A stretch of DNA of 64,000 nucleotides from Anaerolineaceae bacterium UBA2260 (GTDB lineage Bacteria > Chloroflexota > Anaerolineae > Anaerolineales > Anaerolineaceae), in contig DDXM01000003.1 in NCBI GenBank assembly GCA_002347485.1, positions 1 through 64,000 on the forward strand, read 5' to 3'. The position numbers were made by a program, and so were the translations under genes. The notes beneath the pieces were generated by a model. That model saw nothing but the letters and a program-made list of their open reading frames with translations, had not been told where the DNA came from and did no database searches. This document shows positions 8,497 to 17,652 of the stretch, piece after piece (the stretch's first letter is position 1; every line of letters begins with the position of its first letter).

Positions 8497-9624
8497 TTGA
8501 AAGTCCTGTACCTCACGCGGGATTACTCACCGCACGACGAGCGGTTCCTCACCGCCCTCGGGCTCACCGGGCACGAGGTGAATTTTCTGCGCCTCGAGCC
8601 AGGGAAAGCCTTAATCCCACCGCATGGGGTTACGGAGATTTTTTTAACGAATGATGATCCCAACATTCGGCTCTCCAGCACAAACCAAGTCGCCGCGCTC
8701 AGCCAGGTTCTCGATGTCCTTTCCCCTGATGTCCTGCACGCGGGTCCCCTGCATGGACCGGCGTACATCGCCGCGTTGAGCGGATTTCCGCGCCTGGTGA
8801 GCATGTCGTGGGGAGCCGATATTCTGCACGATGCTGAGGTGAGCGCTGATGCCCGCGAGAAGATCCAGTACACACTCGATCACAGCGCGGTGCTGGCGTG
8901 CGACTGCCTGACCGTGGAGGAAAAAGCGGTTAAGGAATATAGTTTTCCGCCCGACCGCGTTTATCGCTTTCCGTGGGGAGTCGACCTTGACCACTTTAGC
9001 CCGCAGGGCAGCGCCACGTTGCGCGAGCGCTTGGGCTGGCAGGACAAGTTTGTATTTCTGAGCAACCGTTCATTCGAGCCGATTTACGGTGTGGATGTGG
9101 CCATTCAGGCCTTCATCTCCGCCGCAAAACAGGACCCGAAAATGCGCCTTTTGCTGTTCGGCAAAGGCTCCCAGGAAGCTCTACTGCGTCACATGGTTGC
9201 AGACGCCGGAATTGCGGACAAGGTGCATTTCGGCGGTTATGTGGATCGCGCCGGGCTCCCTGACACCTACCGCAGCGCCGATGTGTTCCTCAGCGCGTCG
9301 CATTGCGATGGCTCTTCCGTCTCGCTGATGGAAGCGCTGGCATGCGGGGTTCCCGCCCTCGTTTCGGATATCCCAGGCAACCTGGAATGGGTGCGCGATG
9401 GCGAGCAGGGCTGGATCTTCCAAGACGGCAATATAGTAAAGATGGCATGGTTAATGGCAGTCGCCCGTCGTGAAACCGCGCTGGCGGATCACGGCGTCCG
9501 CGCCCGCGAGCTGGCCAAAGAGAAAGCCGATTGGCAGTGCAACTTCCCGGTGCTGCTTAAAGCGTATGAAAGAGCGCTACAAATTGAAAACCATGACTCC
9601 ACATCAGTAGCAGGTGCAAAATGA
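8497..9624 (+). CDS. GT4-family glycosyltransferase
   Basis: The 375-residue protein has a two-domain GT-B layout. Motifs include LFGKGSQEALL in the donor domain, a GGYVDR turn and the nucleotide-sugar binding segment SLMEALACGVPALVSD, with its conserved glutamate, near residue 285. The start is TTG 8497, supported by AGGAG at 8486-8490, six bases upstream; no ATG fits. It lies between a sialic-type acid synthase and a cytidylyltransferase, and its stop overlaps the latter as ATGA. Cytoplasmic assembly of the glycan is the likely role. I considered a PseG-type UDP-sugar hydrolase but the motifs are those of GT4. Confidence 0.78.
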   Translation: MKVLYLTRDYSPHDERFLTALGLTGHEVNFLRLEPGKALIPPHGVTEIFLTNDDPNIRLSSTNQVAALSQVLDVLSPDVLHAGPLHGPAYIAALSGFPRLVSMSWGADILHDAEVSADAREKIQYTLDHSAVLACDCLTVEEKAVKEYSFPPDRVYRFPWGVDLDHFSPQGSATLRERLGWQDKFVFLSNRSFEPIYGVDVAIQAFISAAKQDPKMRLLLFGKGSQEALLRHMVADAGIADKVHFGGYVDRAGLPDTYRSADVFLSASHCDGSSVSLMEALACGVPALVSDIPGNLEWVRDGEQGWIFQDGNIVKMAWLMAVARRETALADHGVRARELAKEKADWQCNFPVLLKAYERALQIENHDSTSVAGAK

Positions 9625-10391
9625 AAGTGGTCGCCATCATTCAGGCGCGCATGAGCTCCACCCGCCTGCCCGGCAAGGTGCTAAAGACCGCTGGCGGTCG
9701 AACGATGCTCGAGCGCATGCTGGAACGCGTGAAGCGGGCTCAAACCGTTGACCAGGTGGTGGTAGCCACCACCACTGACCCGTCAGATGATGCCATCGTG
9801 CGCGCCAGCCGCAAGTATGGCGCACAGGTCTTTCGCGGCAGCCTGCCCGACGTGCTGGACCGCTATTACCAGGCGGCGAAACAATACCAGGCGGATATTG
9901 TCGTACGCCTGACCGGTGATTGTCCGTTGATCGACCCGGATCTGATCGACGAAGTGGTGAACGCGTTAATCGACAAGCAGGTCGATTTTGCCTGCAACCG
10001 CCTCCCGCCGCCGTTTTCGCGCACCTATCCCATCGGGTTGGACGTGGAAGCCTGCACCTTCGCCGCGCTTGAAAACGCCTGGCGCAACGCGGATCAAAAA
10101 CACGAGCGCGAGCACGTGCTGCCTTTTCTTTACGCAGAACCGGGAAGGTTCAAGGTGCTCCAATTGAACCATGCTGAGGATCTTGGTCATCTGCGTTGGA
10201 CGCTGGACACCCCCGAAGACCTGCAACTCCTACGCCGCATTTACCGTAATTTCAAGGGCAGGAATGATTTTTCATGGCTGGATGTATTAGCGCTCTGGCG
10301 GGCAAAGCCCGAAATATTCGCCATTAACGCCCAGGTAAAGCACAAATCCTATCTCGAAAGCGAAGCGCGTCAGAAAGGCGCGAAAGCTTGA
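9621..10391 (+). CDS. SpsF-type cytidylyltransferase
   Basis: The 256-residue protein opens with IIQARMSSTRLPGKVL, the nucleotide-binding signature of the SpsF/PseF branch of CMP-sugar synthetases. RLTGDCPLIDP carries the metal-binding acidic residues and a HEREHV segment follows near residue 160. Relatives activate nonulosonic acids with CTP or act in spore-coat polysaccharide synthesis. It sits two genes after the SAF-containing synthase, so it is the natural partner for activating that product. Which acid it uses is unknown. It is coupled to the glycosyltransferase upstream by ATGA. Confidence 0.8.
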   Translation: MKVVAIIQARMSSTRLPGKVLKTAGGRTMLERMLERVKRAQTVDQVVVATTTDPSDDAIVRASRKYGAQVFRGSLPDVLDRYYQAAKQYQADIVVRLTGDCPLIDPDLIDEVVNALIDKQVDFACNRLPPPFSRTYPIGLDVEACTFAALENAWRNADQKHEREHVLPFLYAEPGRFKVLQLNHAEDLGHLRWTLDTPEDLQLLRRIYRNFKGRNDFSWLDVLALWRAKPEIFAINAQVKHKSYLESEARQKGAKA

Positions 10392-10466
10392 CCGTTAGAT
10401 GACTAAGATGATAAGTTGCCATCTTTTACTGAATCCCTCAATCCACAATCTTGACGAGGTAAATCC

Positions 10467-11414
10467 ATGACCCGGCTCGCCATCTTTACCGCGCCCAAAC
10501 CATTCACCAACCCACACATTCGCACCATCCAGCGCAATTCCGTCCGCAGTTGGAAAGCGCTCGGCGATGAGGTCGAGGTCTGGTTGGTGGGCGATGAAGC
10601 AGGCGTCGCGGAGACTGCGCGTGAATTCGGGGTAAATTTCATCGCCGATGTGCAGCGTAACAGCTTTGGCACCCCGCGCATCGATTCGATCTTCAACCAG
10701 GTGCGCGAGAAAAGCTCGGCGCCGTACCTGTGCTATGTTAACGCGGATATTCTCCTGTTCCATGACCTGCTCGATACCCTGGACCTCACAAGAAGCAATC
10801 TCCAGCGATTCCTCCTCATCGGTCAACGCTGGGATACAGACATCACCGCTGAAATGGACATCCAACCCAATTGGGAAGATGAATTCATTCCCGGCTGCCT
10901 GCGAAGCGCGAAATTGCACACCGCGGTTGGCAGCGATTATTTTGTCTTTCCGCGTGAGGAGTTTACTGATATTCCCGCATTTGCCGTCGGCCGCGCCGGA
11001 TGGGATAACTGGATGATTTTCCAAGCTCGCCTGCAGAAAATGGCGGTCATCAACGCCACCGGGGGCATCACCGCCATTCACCAGAATCACGATTTTAGCC
11101 ATCTGCCCGGCGGCAAGATCCACCGCTATCAACCGGAGTCGCTGGAGAACCTCAACCTCGCCGGCGGCAGGGAGAGAATGTTCACCCTGTATGACACGAA
11201 CAAGGTCATACGCGGAGGCGTTATAACGAACCCGCCGTTTGCCAGGGAGCGCCTGATCCGCGAAATTAGCATCTACTCCCTGCTGCATTTCCGTTCCGCA
11301 AGGCTGGCAAAGGCTTTATACAGGATCCTCAACCCCGGTCAGGCGATCAAAGACCGGAAGAAAGATAAACGAATGATTGAGAGTATCGAGGATACGCTGA
11401 AGGATACCGAGTGA
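10467..11414 (+). CDS. GT-A-like glycosyltransferase-related protein of unknown specificity
   Basis: This 315-residue protein is not a close match to a family I can name. It has a GT-A style layout: an N-terminal AIFTAPKPF strand, VWLVGDEAG, and YVNADILLF near residue 90, where an Asp follows an Asn as in the DxD metal site of nucleotide-sugar transferases. Later come GRAGWDNWM and HQNHDFSHL, which resemble acceptor and metal-ligand loops of GT-A enzymes. The ATG follows GAGG near 10455. A 75-base gap separates it from the cytidylyltransferase. Transfer of a sugar in this locus is likely but not proved. Confidence 0.5.
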   Translation: MTRLAIFTAPKPFTNPHIRTIQRNSVRSWKALGDEVEVWLVGDEAGVAETAREFGVNFIADVQRNSFGTPRIDSIFNQVREKSSAPYLCYVNADILLFHDLLDTLDLTRSNLQRFLLIGQRWDTDITAEMDIQPNWEDEFIPGCLRSAKLHTAVGSDYFVFPREEFTDIPAFAVGRAGWDNWMIFQARLQKMAVINATGGITAIHQNHDFSHLPGGKIHRYQPESLENLNLAGGRERMFTLYDTNKVIRGGVITNPPFARERLIREISIYSLLHFRSARLAKALYRILNPGQAIKDRKKDKRMIESIEDTLKDTE

Positions 11415-11520
11415 CAAACACATTCAGATCAACATTTGATCACAGTTCAGGTTCATCTCGAAAGTCTTTTTATTCCAATTCCATGGATAGCCTTCCTGGA
11501 GATTGCCCGGGAGCACGCGC

Positions 11521-12681
11521 ATGAAAATTCTTTACACCACAGGTAAATACAGCCCATTAGAACACGATGATGGCAGCGGTACAGATTTCCGACTATTCCA
11601 TGCTATTCAGGACCAGGGTGTCGACCTCGAATATGTTGGGCCTTTTAAGGATGTCGCGTCTTTCCCTGAAAAGGTGTACAGGAAAATTCACAGCATGTTC
11701 ACCAGTAAGCGGCCAGCGAAATACTCAGAATCCATGCTGAGAGAGGGCTCTGCGAAACTATCTGAAGCTGTGCAACGCTTCAACCCCGATGCGATTTTCT
11801 CGAAGAACCTCGCCTGCATGGTGCGCTACCGTACCAATCTGCCTTTTGTGTACATGGTGGATTCAACCGTCGCTGCCTTCAATCGCGATTGGCCTACATT
11901 CTCCAGGCTCGAGAACTGGCGCATGATCCGCTGGGAACAACACGTGGTGAACCAAGCTACACGCATCATCACACGCAGCGACTGGACCAAAGAGTCCCTG
12001 GTAAAAGATTACGGTTACCCCGAGGAGAAGATCCACATCGTCTATAACGCTTCCTCCCTGCCCACCGCGGTCATCCCTGCCAACCCTGTTTTCGATCGTG
12101 TGGATTTTTCTCCAGTACGCCTGCTTTTTGTCGGCAGAGTGCAAAACCTCAAAGGGATCGATGTCGCCATTGATGTGATCAATCAATTGAATGAAGCCGG
12201 AATACCCGCTGAATTGAGGGTCGTCGGCACAACAGGACAGGATCAGCCGCATGTCCATTACACTGGATTATTTAAGAAAAGCATTCCCGAACAATTGCAG
12301 GAATATGCTGGTCAATACCTGTGGCCGCATTTTCTCATCCATCCTGCACGCTATGATGCAGCGCCTATCGTCACCGCTGAAGCCGCAGCCTTCGGTGTAC
12401 CCACGCTGACCAACGCTGTGGGCGGCATTGCGTCGACAGTGAAGAACGGTATTTCCGGGGTCGTGCTGCCCGCCGGCAGCCCGGCCTCTGAATACGTGAA
12501 GGTAATCCGTCACTATTACGATAACCCAACTGAGTACCTAGCATTACGCAGGTCCACCCGCGACCGCTATGACTGGGAGCTGAACTGGGAATCAGCCGGT
12601 AAAAAGGTCGTGGAAGTCATCCGCCAGGCGGTGGAGGAAAAGCAGGCTATTACCGCGAAGTACACCGAGGTGAATTCGTGA
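11521..12681 (+). CDS. GT4-family glycosyltransferase, full-length
   Basis: The 386-residue enzyme starts with MKILYTTGKYSP and a DDGSGTDF loop in the acceptor domain. It has VGRVQNLKGIDVAI at the start of the donor domain (about 204-217) and the nucleotide-sugar segment around APIVTAEAAAFGVP with Glu288. It ends with the GT-B crossover helix near NWESAG (355-360). I use ATG 11521 with GGGAG at 11509-11513; an in-frame TTG at 11503 would add six residues. Its stop overlaps the next gene as GTGA. The gene at 14633 is a paralogue that has lost the donor domain, so this copy is the useful reference. Confidence 0.8.
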   Translation: MKILYTTGKYSPLEHDDGSGTDFRLFHAIQDQGVDLEYVGPFKDVASFPEKVYRKIHSMFTSKRPAKYSESMLREGSAKLSEAVQRFNPDAIFSKNLACMVRYRTNLPFVYMVDSTVAAFNRDWPTFSRLENWRMIRWEQHVVNQATRIITRSDWTKESLVKDYGYPEEKIHIVYNASSLPTAVIPANPVFDRVDFSPVRLLFVGRVQNLKGIDVAIDVINQLNEAGIPAELRVVGTTGQDQPHVHYTGLFKKSIPEQLQEYAGQYLWPHFLIHPARYDAAPIVTAEAAAFGVPTLTNAVGGIASTVKNGISGVVLPAGSPASEYVKVIRHYYDNPTEYLALRRSTRDRYDWELNWESAGKKVVEVIRQAVEEKQAITAKYTEVNS

Positions 12682-13691
12682 AATTCCTCATTGCTGGTTA
12701 TGGCTCGATCGGCAGACGGCATTTGAACAACCTTATCGCCCTGGGCGAAAAGGACGTGCTGCTGCTGCGTTCCCATCACTCGACACTGCAGGAGAGCGAG
12801 ATCGCGTCGTTCCCAGTGGAAACCAGCATCGAAGCTGCACTCACCCATCGCCCTGACGCGGTCATCATCGCCAATCCCACCGCGTTACATCTGGATGTGG
12901 CGATTCCCGTCGCGCAAGCTGGCTGCGCCATCCTGATGGAAAAACCCATTTCTCATTCATGGGAACATATCCCTGAATTAAAAAAAGCTTTGAAAGAGAG
13001 CGGGGCTGCATTCCTGACCGGTTTTCAGTACCGCTTCCACCCGGGATTGCGCCAGGTGAAAACCTGGTTGATGGAAGGACGCGTCGGTCAGGTCACGACG
13101 GTGAAATCGCATTGGGGCGAGTACATGCCTGGCTGGCACCCGTGGGAGGATTACCGCAACAGTTACAGCGCCCGCGCTGACCTGGGCGGCGGCGTGGTCA
13201 ACACCCTTTGCCATCCCTTCGACTACCTGCGCTGGCTCTTTGGAGAGGTCAGTCAACTGAGCGCGTACACGTCCAACCAGGGGTTGAACCTGGATGTGGA
13301 AGACACGGCAGACGTGCTGCTACAATTTTCAGATGGCCCCACCGCCAACGTTCATTTGGATTATATTCAGCGCCCGGGACAACATGTCCTGTGGATCACC
13401 GGGACGACAGGCAGCATTCACTGGGACAACACAACTGGCAAAGCCAGGTATTATGATATTGAAACAAAAATCTGGCACGAAGTGCCTCCACCTCCGGATT
13501 TTGAGCGCAATCACCTGTTCCTGGCCGAGATGGCGCACTTTCTGAGTGTCGTCTGCGGGGAGGAAACGTCCGCCTGCACGCTTGAGGATGGGCTTGCCGC
13601 CCTGGCGATCACCGACGCTGTACACCGTTCTGCCAGGGACGGTGTGATACTGACATTAGCCCGAAATGAAGATAGCGAGAATAGAATATGA
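12678..13691 (+). CDS. Gfo/Idh/MocA-family NAD(P)-dependent sugar oxidoreductase
   Basis: The 337-residue protein has the Rossmann motif GYGSIG (residues 7-12), the family EKP motif (88-90) with its catalytic lysine, and the GGGVVNTLCHPFDYLRW helix that carries the active-site histidine. Family members oxidise or reduce sugar rings, often on nucleotide-activated or amino sugars. The start is GTG overlapping the previous stop. Together with the adjacent transferases it probably tailors a glycan precursor; Gfo/Idh enzymes are frequently found beside legionaminic- and pseudaminic-type loci. The exact substrate is not readable. Confidence 0.78.
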   Translation: MKFLIAGYGSIGRRHLNNLIALGEKDVLLLRSHHSTLQESEIASFPVETSIEAALTHRPDAVIIANPTALHLDVAIPVAQAGCAILMEKPISHSWEHIPELKKALKESGAAFLTGFQYRFHPGLRQVKTWLMEGRVGQVTTVKSHWGEYMPGWHPWEDYRNSYSARADLGGGVVNTLCHPFDYLRWLFGEVSQLSAYTSNQGLNLDVEDTADVLLQFSDGPTANVHLDYIQRPGQHVLWITGTTGSIHWDNTTGKARYYDIETKIWHEVPPPPDFERNHLFLAEMAHFLSVVCGEETSACTLEDGLAALAITDAVHRSARDGVILTLARNEDSENRI

Positions 13692-14629
13692 GAAAAGGAA
13701 TCAACCCGGTCAAACAACTTCAGACGGTCCAAAAGCCGCAGCGAGTCACCGTAACGGTGTTGAATCATATCCCATTCCTCGACGGCTTTTACGCGGACAT
13801 GCTCAAAGTGCTGGATCTGAGCCTGACCAGCCTGCGCCAAAACGCGGGAATGGAGTTTGACCTGCTGGTTTATGACAACGGTTCCTGCGCTGAAGCGCGC
13901 GCGTACCTGTTGTCGGAATTCGAGAAGGGTAACATCCAGACGCTCATCCTTTCAGACCGCAATATGGGCAAAGGCGGGGCGTGGAATGTGATGCTGCAGG
14001 CTGCCCCGGGTGAGATCGTCGCTTATGCTGATAACGATGTGCTTTACCACGCGGGTTGGCTGCGCGAATCAGTGAAAGTGCTGGAGACTTTTCCGAATGT
14101 CGGCATGGTCACTTCGCGGCCATACCACTCCATCCCGGACCTGTACTCGGCTTGCCTGGAGTGGGCTGCTGCGACCCCCGATGTGCAGGTTGAAACCGGT
14201 AAGCTCATCAACCCGGAATGGATCCGTGAATTTCTGCTCAGCCTGGGCAGGACAGAGGAAGAGATGCTGGAGGATATCAGCCAGGAGGATGTGAAGTTAA
14301 CCTACCGGGGAGTGAGCGCGTTCTGCGGCGCTTCACACTGGCAATTCCTGGCATGGAAAAAAGTACTGCAGGAATTCCTGCCCATCGACCTATCAAAACC
14401 GCTTGGCCAGGTGCTGCGCCTGGATAAAATGGTGAACGAGCGCGGCTACCTGCGGTTGATGACCGACCAGCCATACGTGATGAACCTGAGCAACAGCGTC
14501 GAGCTGCCAAATACCGCCAGCCCGGCACCTGAGCCGCAATCGCGCCCACGCATGTGGGATTTCCCGCTTATCAAAAGCCCGTTGATGCGCCTCTATCACG
14601 CGATCTTCCGTTTGTATTACGACAGGTAA
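13688..14629 (+). CDS. GT2-like glycosyltransferase
   Basis: The 313-residue protein has the GT-A pattern: a strand ending in LVYDNGS, then DRNMGKGGAWNVML and AYADNDVLYHAGW, whose Asp-Asn-Asp acts as the metal-binding DxD (about residues 117-119). A distinctive later segment is YRGVSAFCGASHWQFLAW. No membrane segment is seen, and the final 25 residues form a basic, aromatic tail that might touch the membrane. The ATG overlaps the Gfo/Idh stop as ATGA. It probably adds one residue of the repeat unit; the sugar is unknown. Confidence 0.72.
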   Translation: MRKGINPVKQLQTVQKPQRVTVTVLNHIPFLDGFYADMLKVLDLSLTSLRQNAGMEFDLLVYDNGSCAEARAYLLSEFEKGNIQTLILSDRNMGKGGAWNVMLQAAPGEIVAYADNDVLYHAGWLRESVKVLETFPNVGMVTSRPYHSIPDLYSACLEWAAATPDVQVETGKLINPEWIREFLLSLGRTEEEMLEDISQEDVKLTYRGVSAFCGASHWQFLAWKKVLQEFLPIDLSKPLGQVLRLDKMVNERGYLRLMTDQPYVMNLSNSVELPNTASPAPEPQSRPRMWDFPLIKSPLMRLYHAIFRLYYDR

Positions 14630-14632
14630 ATT

Positions 14633-15484
14633 ATGAGGATGCTGTACGCTTCATGCCGATACGATCCATTTGACCGCGATGCGGGTAGCGGGGTGGATTT
14701 CAACATGTACGAAGCTTTTCAACAACTTGGGGTGGAGCTCACTCACCTTGGTCCATTCAAGGATCATCGCTCTCTACCAGAAAAACTCTACCGTAAAGCC
14801 CATCGCTTGTTCTCCCGCAAACTCACCGCCAAATTTTCCAAAGCGTATCTGCACTCATGCGCCAGGATCGTGGACGAGGCCGTGGCGCGTTACCAACCTG
14901 ATGCCATCTTTACGCACAATCTTATCCCCCCGGTGTACAGCCGGTCCAGCACGTCTGTAATCTACAAAACTGACTCGATCCTCTCCAACATGCACGAGCT
15001 GTGTCCAACTTACTCACGCCTGGAATTTCTACACATGCTGGAATGGGAGAGAAAGGCCCTGCAGCGCTCCGCTCTCATCGTTACAGTCAACGACTGGGCG
15101 CGCAAGGCTTTGTTGAAGGATTTTCACATCTCCACATCCAGGATCATGATGATGCCCATCTCCTCATCGCTTCCCGCTGAGGTGATTCCGCAAGAAGAAG
15201 ACAAAACAATCTCTCCAAATGACCTGCACCTCTTATCAGTCGGCAGACGCTATCATGTAAAAGACAGCGATAAATCCATCGCTATAACCAGGATGCTGCG
15301 CTCAAAAGGCATCAACGCGCAATTACGGGTAGTCGGACTGGATGGCGAGAACGCGGATGGTGTTGAATTTATGGGGTTATACAAGAAGGAATTGTGTAAG
15401 AAGGAATTGACCTGGCGGTCAATGGCTGAAAATATCCTGGCAGCATTCGAATGTGTCCGAACCGATGAGGTAACTAAGAAATGA
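14633..15484 (+). pseudogene. glycosyltransferase (GT4) with deleted donor domain
   Basis: The 283-residue reading frame is intact but lacks about 100 residues found in the paralogue at 11521-12681. The N-terminal acceptor domain is preserved (DAGSGVDF, LGPFKDHRSLPEKLYRKA) and so is the first donor strand (LLSVGRRYHVKDSD). After GLYKK, which matches residues 249-253 of the paralogue, the frame jumps to TWRSMAENILAAFE, equivalent to its last helix. The Glu-containing nucleotide-sugar site is gone. A 12-base direct repeat (15383-15394 and 15398-15409) marks the junction. It is probably inactive as a transferase, though a retained acceptor-binding role cannot be excluded. Confidence 0.75.
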
Positions 15485-15582
15485 ATCAGTCCTTCTATCA
15501 ATGCGGATGTCCCGCTGCTGCCAGTTTGAAACAATCGGATTTTGGTGTTTGGTAAAATTCACAAAGCCTACCCGGAGGTAGT

Positions 15583-16404
15583 ATGTCGGAAGTTTTCGCG
15601 AAATTCTCACTAAAAGGAAAAACCGCCCTCGTCACAGGCGGCGCGGGTTTGCTCGGCAAGGAGTTTTGCCTGACGCTGGCGCAGGCTGGCGCGGTCGTTT
15701 ACGCCGCAGATCTCAACGCTGAGGCTGCCCGCGCGGTCGCCGACGCCCTGCGCGCGGCGGGATACCCGGCGCATGGCATCGGCTTGGATGTGACCAACCC
15801 CACTTCGGTGACTGCGGTGGTTGACGAGATCGTCGCCGCCACCGGCCGCCTGGACGTACTGGTAAATAGCGCTGCGATGGACCCCAAGTTCGACCCTGAG
15901 CACGCGCAGAATTCCAGTAACGCATTCGAGACCTATCCCTTAGAGTCCTGGCAGGACGCGCTGAATGTCAACCTCACCGGGCCTTTCCTCATTTCGCAAG
16001 CAGCCGCTCGCCAGATGGTCAAACAGGGGAAAGGTTCGATCATCAACATCTGCTCCACTTACGGGTTGGGCGGGCCGGACCAGCGCATCTACGAGAAACC
16101 CGGCACACCAAAGGTGTTCAAACCGGTCTACTACACTGTCACCAAAGCGGGCATTCTGGGATTCACCAAGTACCTGGCGACCTATTACGCCGGAAGCGAG
16201 ATCCGGGTGAACGCGCTTACCCCCGGTGGTGTGTACAACAATCACGATGAGGAGTTCGTACGCAATTATTCCGCGCGCACGGTGATCGGTCGCATGGCGC
16301 ACAAGGATGAGATGAACGGGGCGCTGCTGTTTCTGGCATCAGACGCCTCATCCTACATGACGGGCGGCAACGTGATCGTGGACGGAGGCTGGACAGCGTG
16401 GTAA
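15583..16404 (+). CDS. SDR oxidoreductase, PtmA-like
   Basis: The 273-residue short-chain dehydrogenase has the TGGAGLLG cofactor motif, an NSAAMD segment, ICSTYG with the catalytic serine region, YYTVTKAG with Tyr-x3-Lys, and ends in VDGGWTAW. The pattern resembles the SDRs that accompany CMP-sugar synthetases in flagellin-glycan loci (PtmA group). The ATG has GGAGG at 15574-15578. The following cytidylyltransferase overlaps it by seven bases, so the two are probably co-translated. It likely modifies an amino or keto sugar on the way to a nonulosonic acid; direction and substrate are not known. Confidence 0.75.
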   Translation: MSEVFAKFSLKGKTALVTGGAGLLGKEFCLTLAQAGAVVYAADLNAEAARAVADALRAAGYPAHGIGLDVTNPTSVTAVVDEIVAATGRLDVLVNSAAMDPKFDPEHAQNSSNAFETYPLESWQDALNVNLTGPFLISQAAARQMVKQGKGSIINICSTYGLGGPDQRIYEKPGTPKVFKPVYYTVTKAGILGFTKYLATYYAGSEIRVNALTPGGVYNNHDEEFVRNYSARTVIGRMAHKDEMNGALLFLASDASSYMTGGNVIVDGGWTAW

Positions 16405-17630
16405 AGAAACCGGAAGTCCTCGCGGTGATCCCCGCGCGCGGCGGCTCCAAAGGCATTCCGCGCAAGAATATAAAACTTTTCGCTGGATACCCGTTGATCA
16501 GTTACAGCATCGCGGCGGCGCTTCAATCCAACAGCGTCACAAGGGTAATCGTTTCGACCGACGACGAGGAGATCGCCGCGGTCGCGCGCCAGTTCGGGGC
16601 GGAGACTCCGTTCCTGCGCCCTGCGGAGCTGGCGCAGGATCAGACTACCGATCTGCCTGTATTCGAACATGCGCTGCAATGGCTGAAGGAAAATGAGGAT
16701 TATTCACCTGACCTGGTCATACAGCTCCGCCCCACTTCACCCATCCGGCCGCGCCAATGCGTAGACGAGGCAGTCGCGCTGTTGCTGCAACACCCCGAAG
16801 CTGACAGCGTGCGCGGGGTGGTGCCCAGCGGGCAGAATCCCTACAAGATGTGGCGTCTCGATGGCGACGAAAAACCGATGACCCCTTTGCTCTCATTGGA
16901 AGGCGTGGATGAGCCGTTCAATTCACCGCGCCAGGCGCTTCCACCCACTTACTGGCAGACCGGTCACATCGACGTCATCCGCCCGCGCGCCATCCTGGAA
17001 CAGAAATCCATGAGCGGCACAGTGATTCTCCCTTATCTGATCGACCCGCGCTACACAGTGGACATTGACACCCCGTTCGACTGGCAGCGTTATGAATGGC
17101 TGGTGCGCAACGGCGACCTGGACATGGTCGATCCCGCCAGCCGCAGGCGGCATTTTCCTACGAAAGTCTCGCTGGTGGTGATGGACTTCGACGGCGTGCT
17201 GACCGACAACCTGGTCTATGTGGATGAAAATGGAGGTGAAAAGGTGGCGTCTTCACGCGGCGACAGCATGGGCATCCGGCTGGTACGCGAAGCGCTGCCG
17301 ATCGATTTTTTGGTCATTTCCACCGAGGTCAACCCGGTGGTAAGCGCGCGCTGTAATAAACTTAAGTTGGAAGTCCACCAGGGCATCAAGGATAAAGTGG
17401 CAGTGCTGAGCAACGTTCTGCAGCAAAAAGGCATACCTGCTGAGGAAGTCGTGTTCATTGGAAACGACGTCAATGACCTGGGATGCCTGCAACTCGCCGG
17501 TTATGCGGTGGTCCCTGCTGACGCAGAGCCCGGGGTCAAACGCCACGCCGACCTGGTGCTTACACGTAAAGGTGGTCGTGGCGCGGTGCGCGAATTTTGC
17601 GATACCCTGTTGGAAAAATTCAGTAATTAA
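16398..17630 (+). CDS. CMP-nonulosonate synthetase fused to KdsC-like HAD phosphatase
   Basis: The 410-residue protein has two domains. Residues 5-235 form an acylneuraminate cytidylyltransferase with the CTP motif IPARGGSKGIPRKN (11-24) and QLRPTSPIRP. Residues 250-410 form a HAD phosphatase of the KdsC type with the nucleophile motif DFDGVLTDN (Asp263 and Asp265), STEVNP and the metal motif GNDVNDLG. The same order is seen in animal CMP-sialic acid synthetases and some bacteria. With the following synthase it could dephosphorylate a 9-phosphate nonulosonate and then activate it with CTP. The start is GTG 16398, which overlaps the SDR. Confidence 0.88.
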   Translation: MVKKPEVLAVIPARGGSKGIPRKNIKLFAGYPLISYSIAAALQSNSVTRVIVSTDDEEIAAVARQFGAETPFLRPAELAQDQTTDLPVFEHALQWLKENEDYSPDLVIQLRPTSPIRPRQCVDEAVALLLQHPEADSVRGVVPSGQNPYKMWRLDGDEKPMTPLLSLEGVDEPFNSPRQALPPTYWQTGHIDVIRPRAILEQKSMSGTVILPYLIDPRYTVDIDTPFDWQRYEWLVRNGDLDMVDPASRRRHFPTKVSLVVMDFDGVLTDNLVYVDENGGEKVASSRGDSMGIRLVREALPIDFLVISTEVNPVVSARCNKLKLEVHQGIKDKVAVLSNVLQQKGIPAEEVVFIGNDVNDLGCLQLAGYAVVPADAEPGVKRHADLVLTRKGGRGAVREFCDTLLEKFSN

Positions 17631-17652
17631 CCTCGCATCACAGGAGTATTAA

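Noticed and set aside
8497..9624. UDP-sugar hydrolase of the PseG type between neuB and the cytidylyltransferase
   Set aside because: Motifs (LFGKGSQEALL, SLMEALACGVPAL) are those of GT4 transferases, not the GT28-like PseG group.
10395..11288. 297-codon minus-strand frame opposite the GT-A-like gene
   Set aside because: It overlaps the supported plus-strand gene throughout and has no motif or ribosome site of its own.
15481..15555. 24-codon frame beginning at an ATGA overlap after the truncated glycosyltransferase
   Set aside because: Too short to support; it could be the decayed tail of a former gene.
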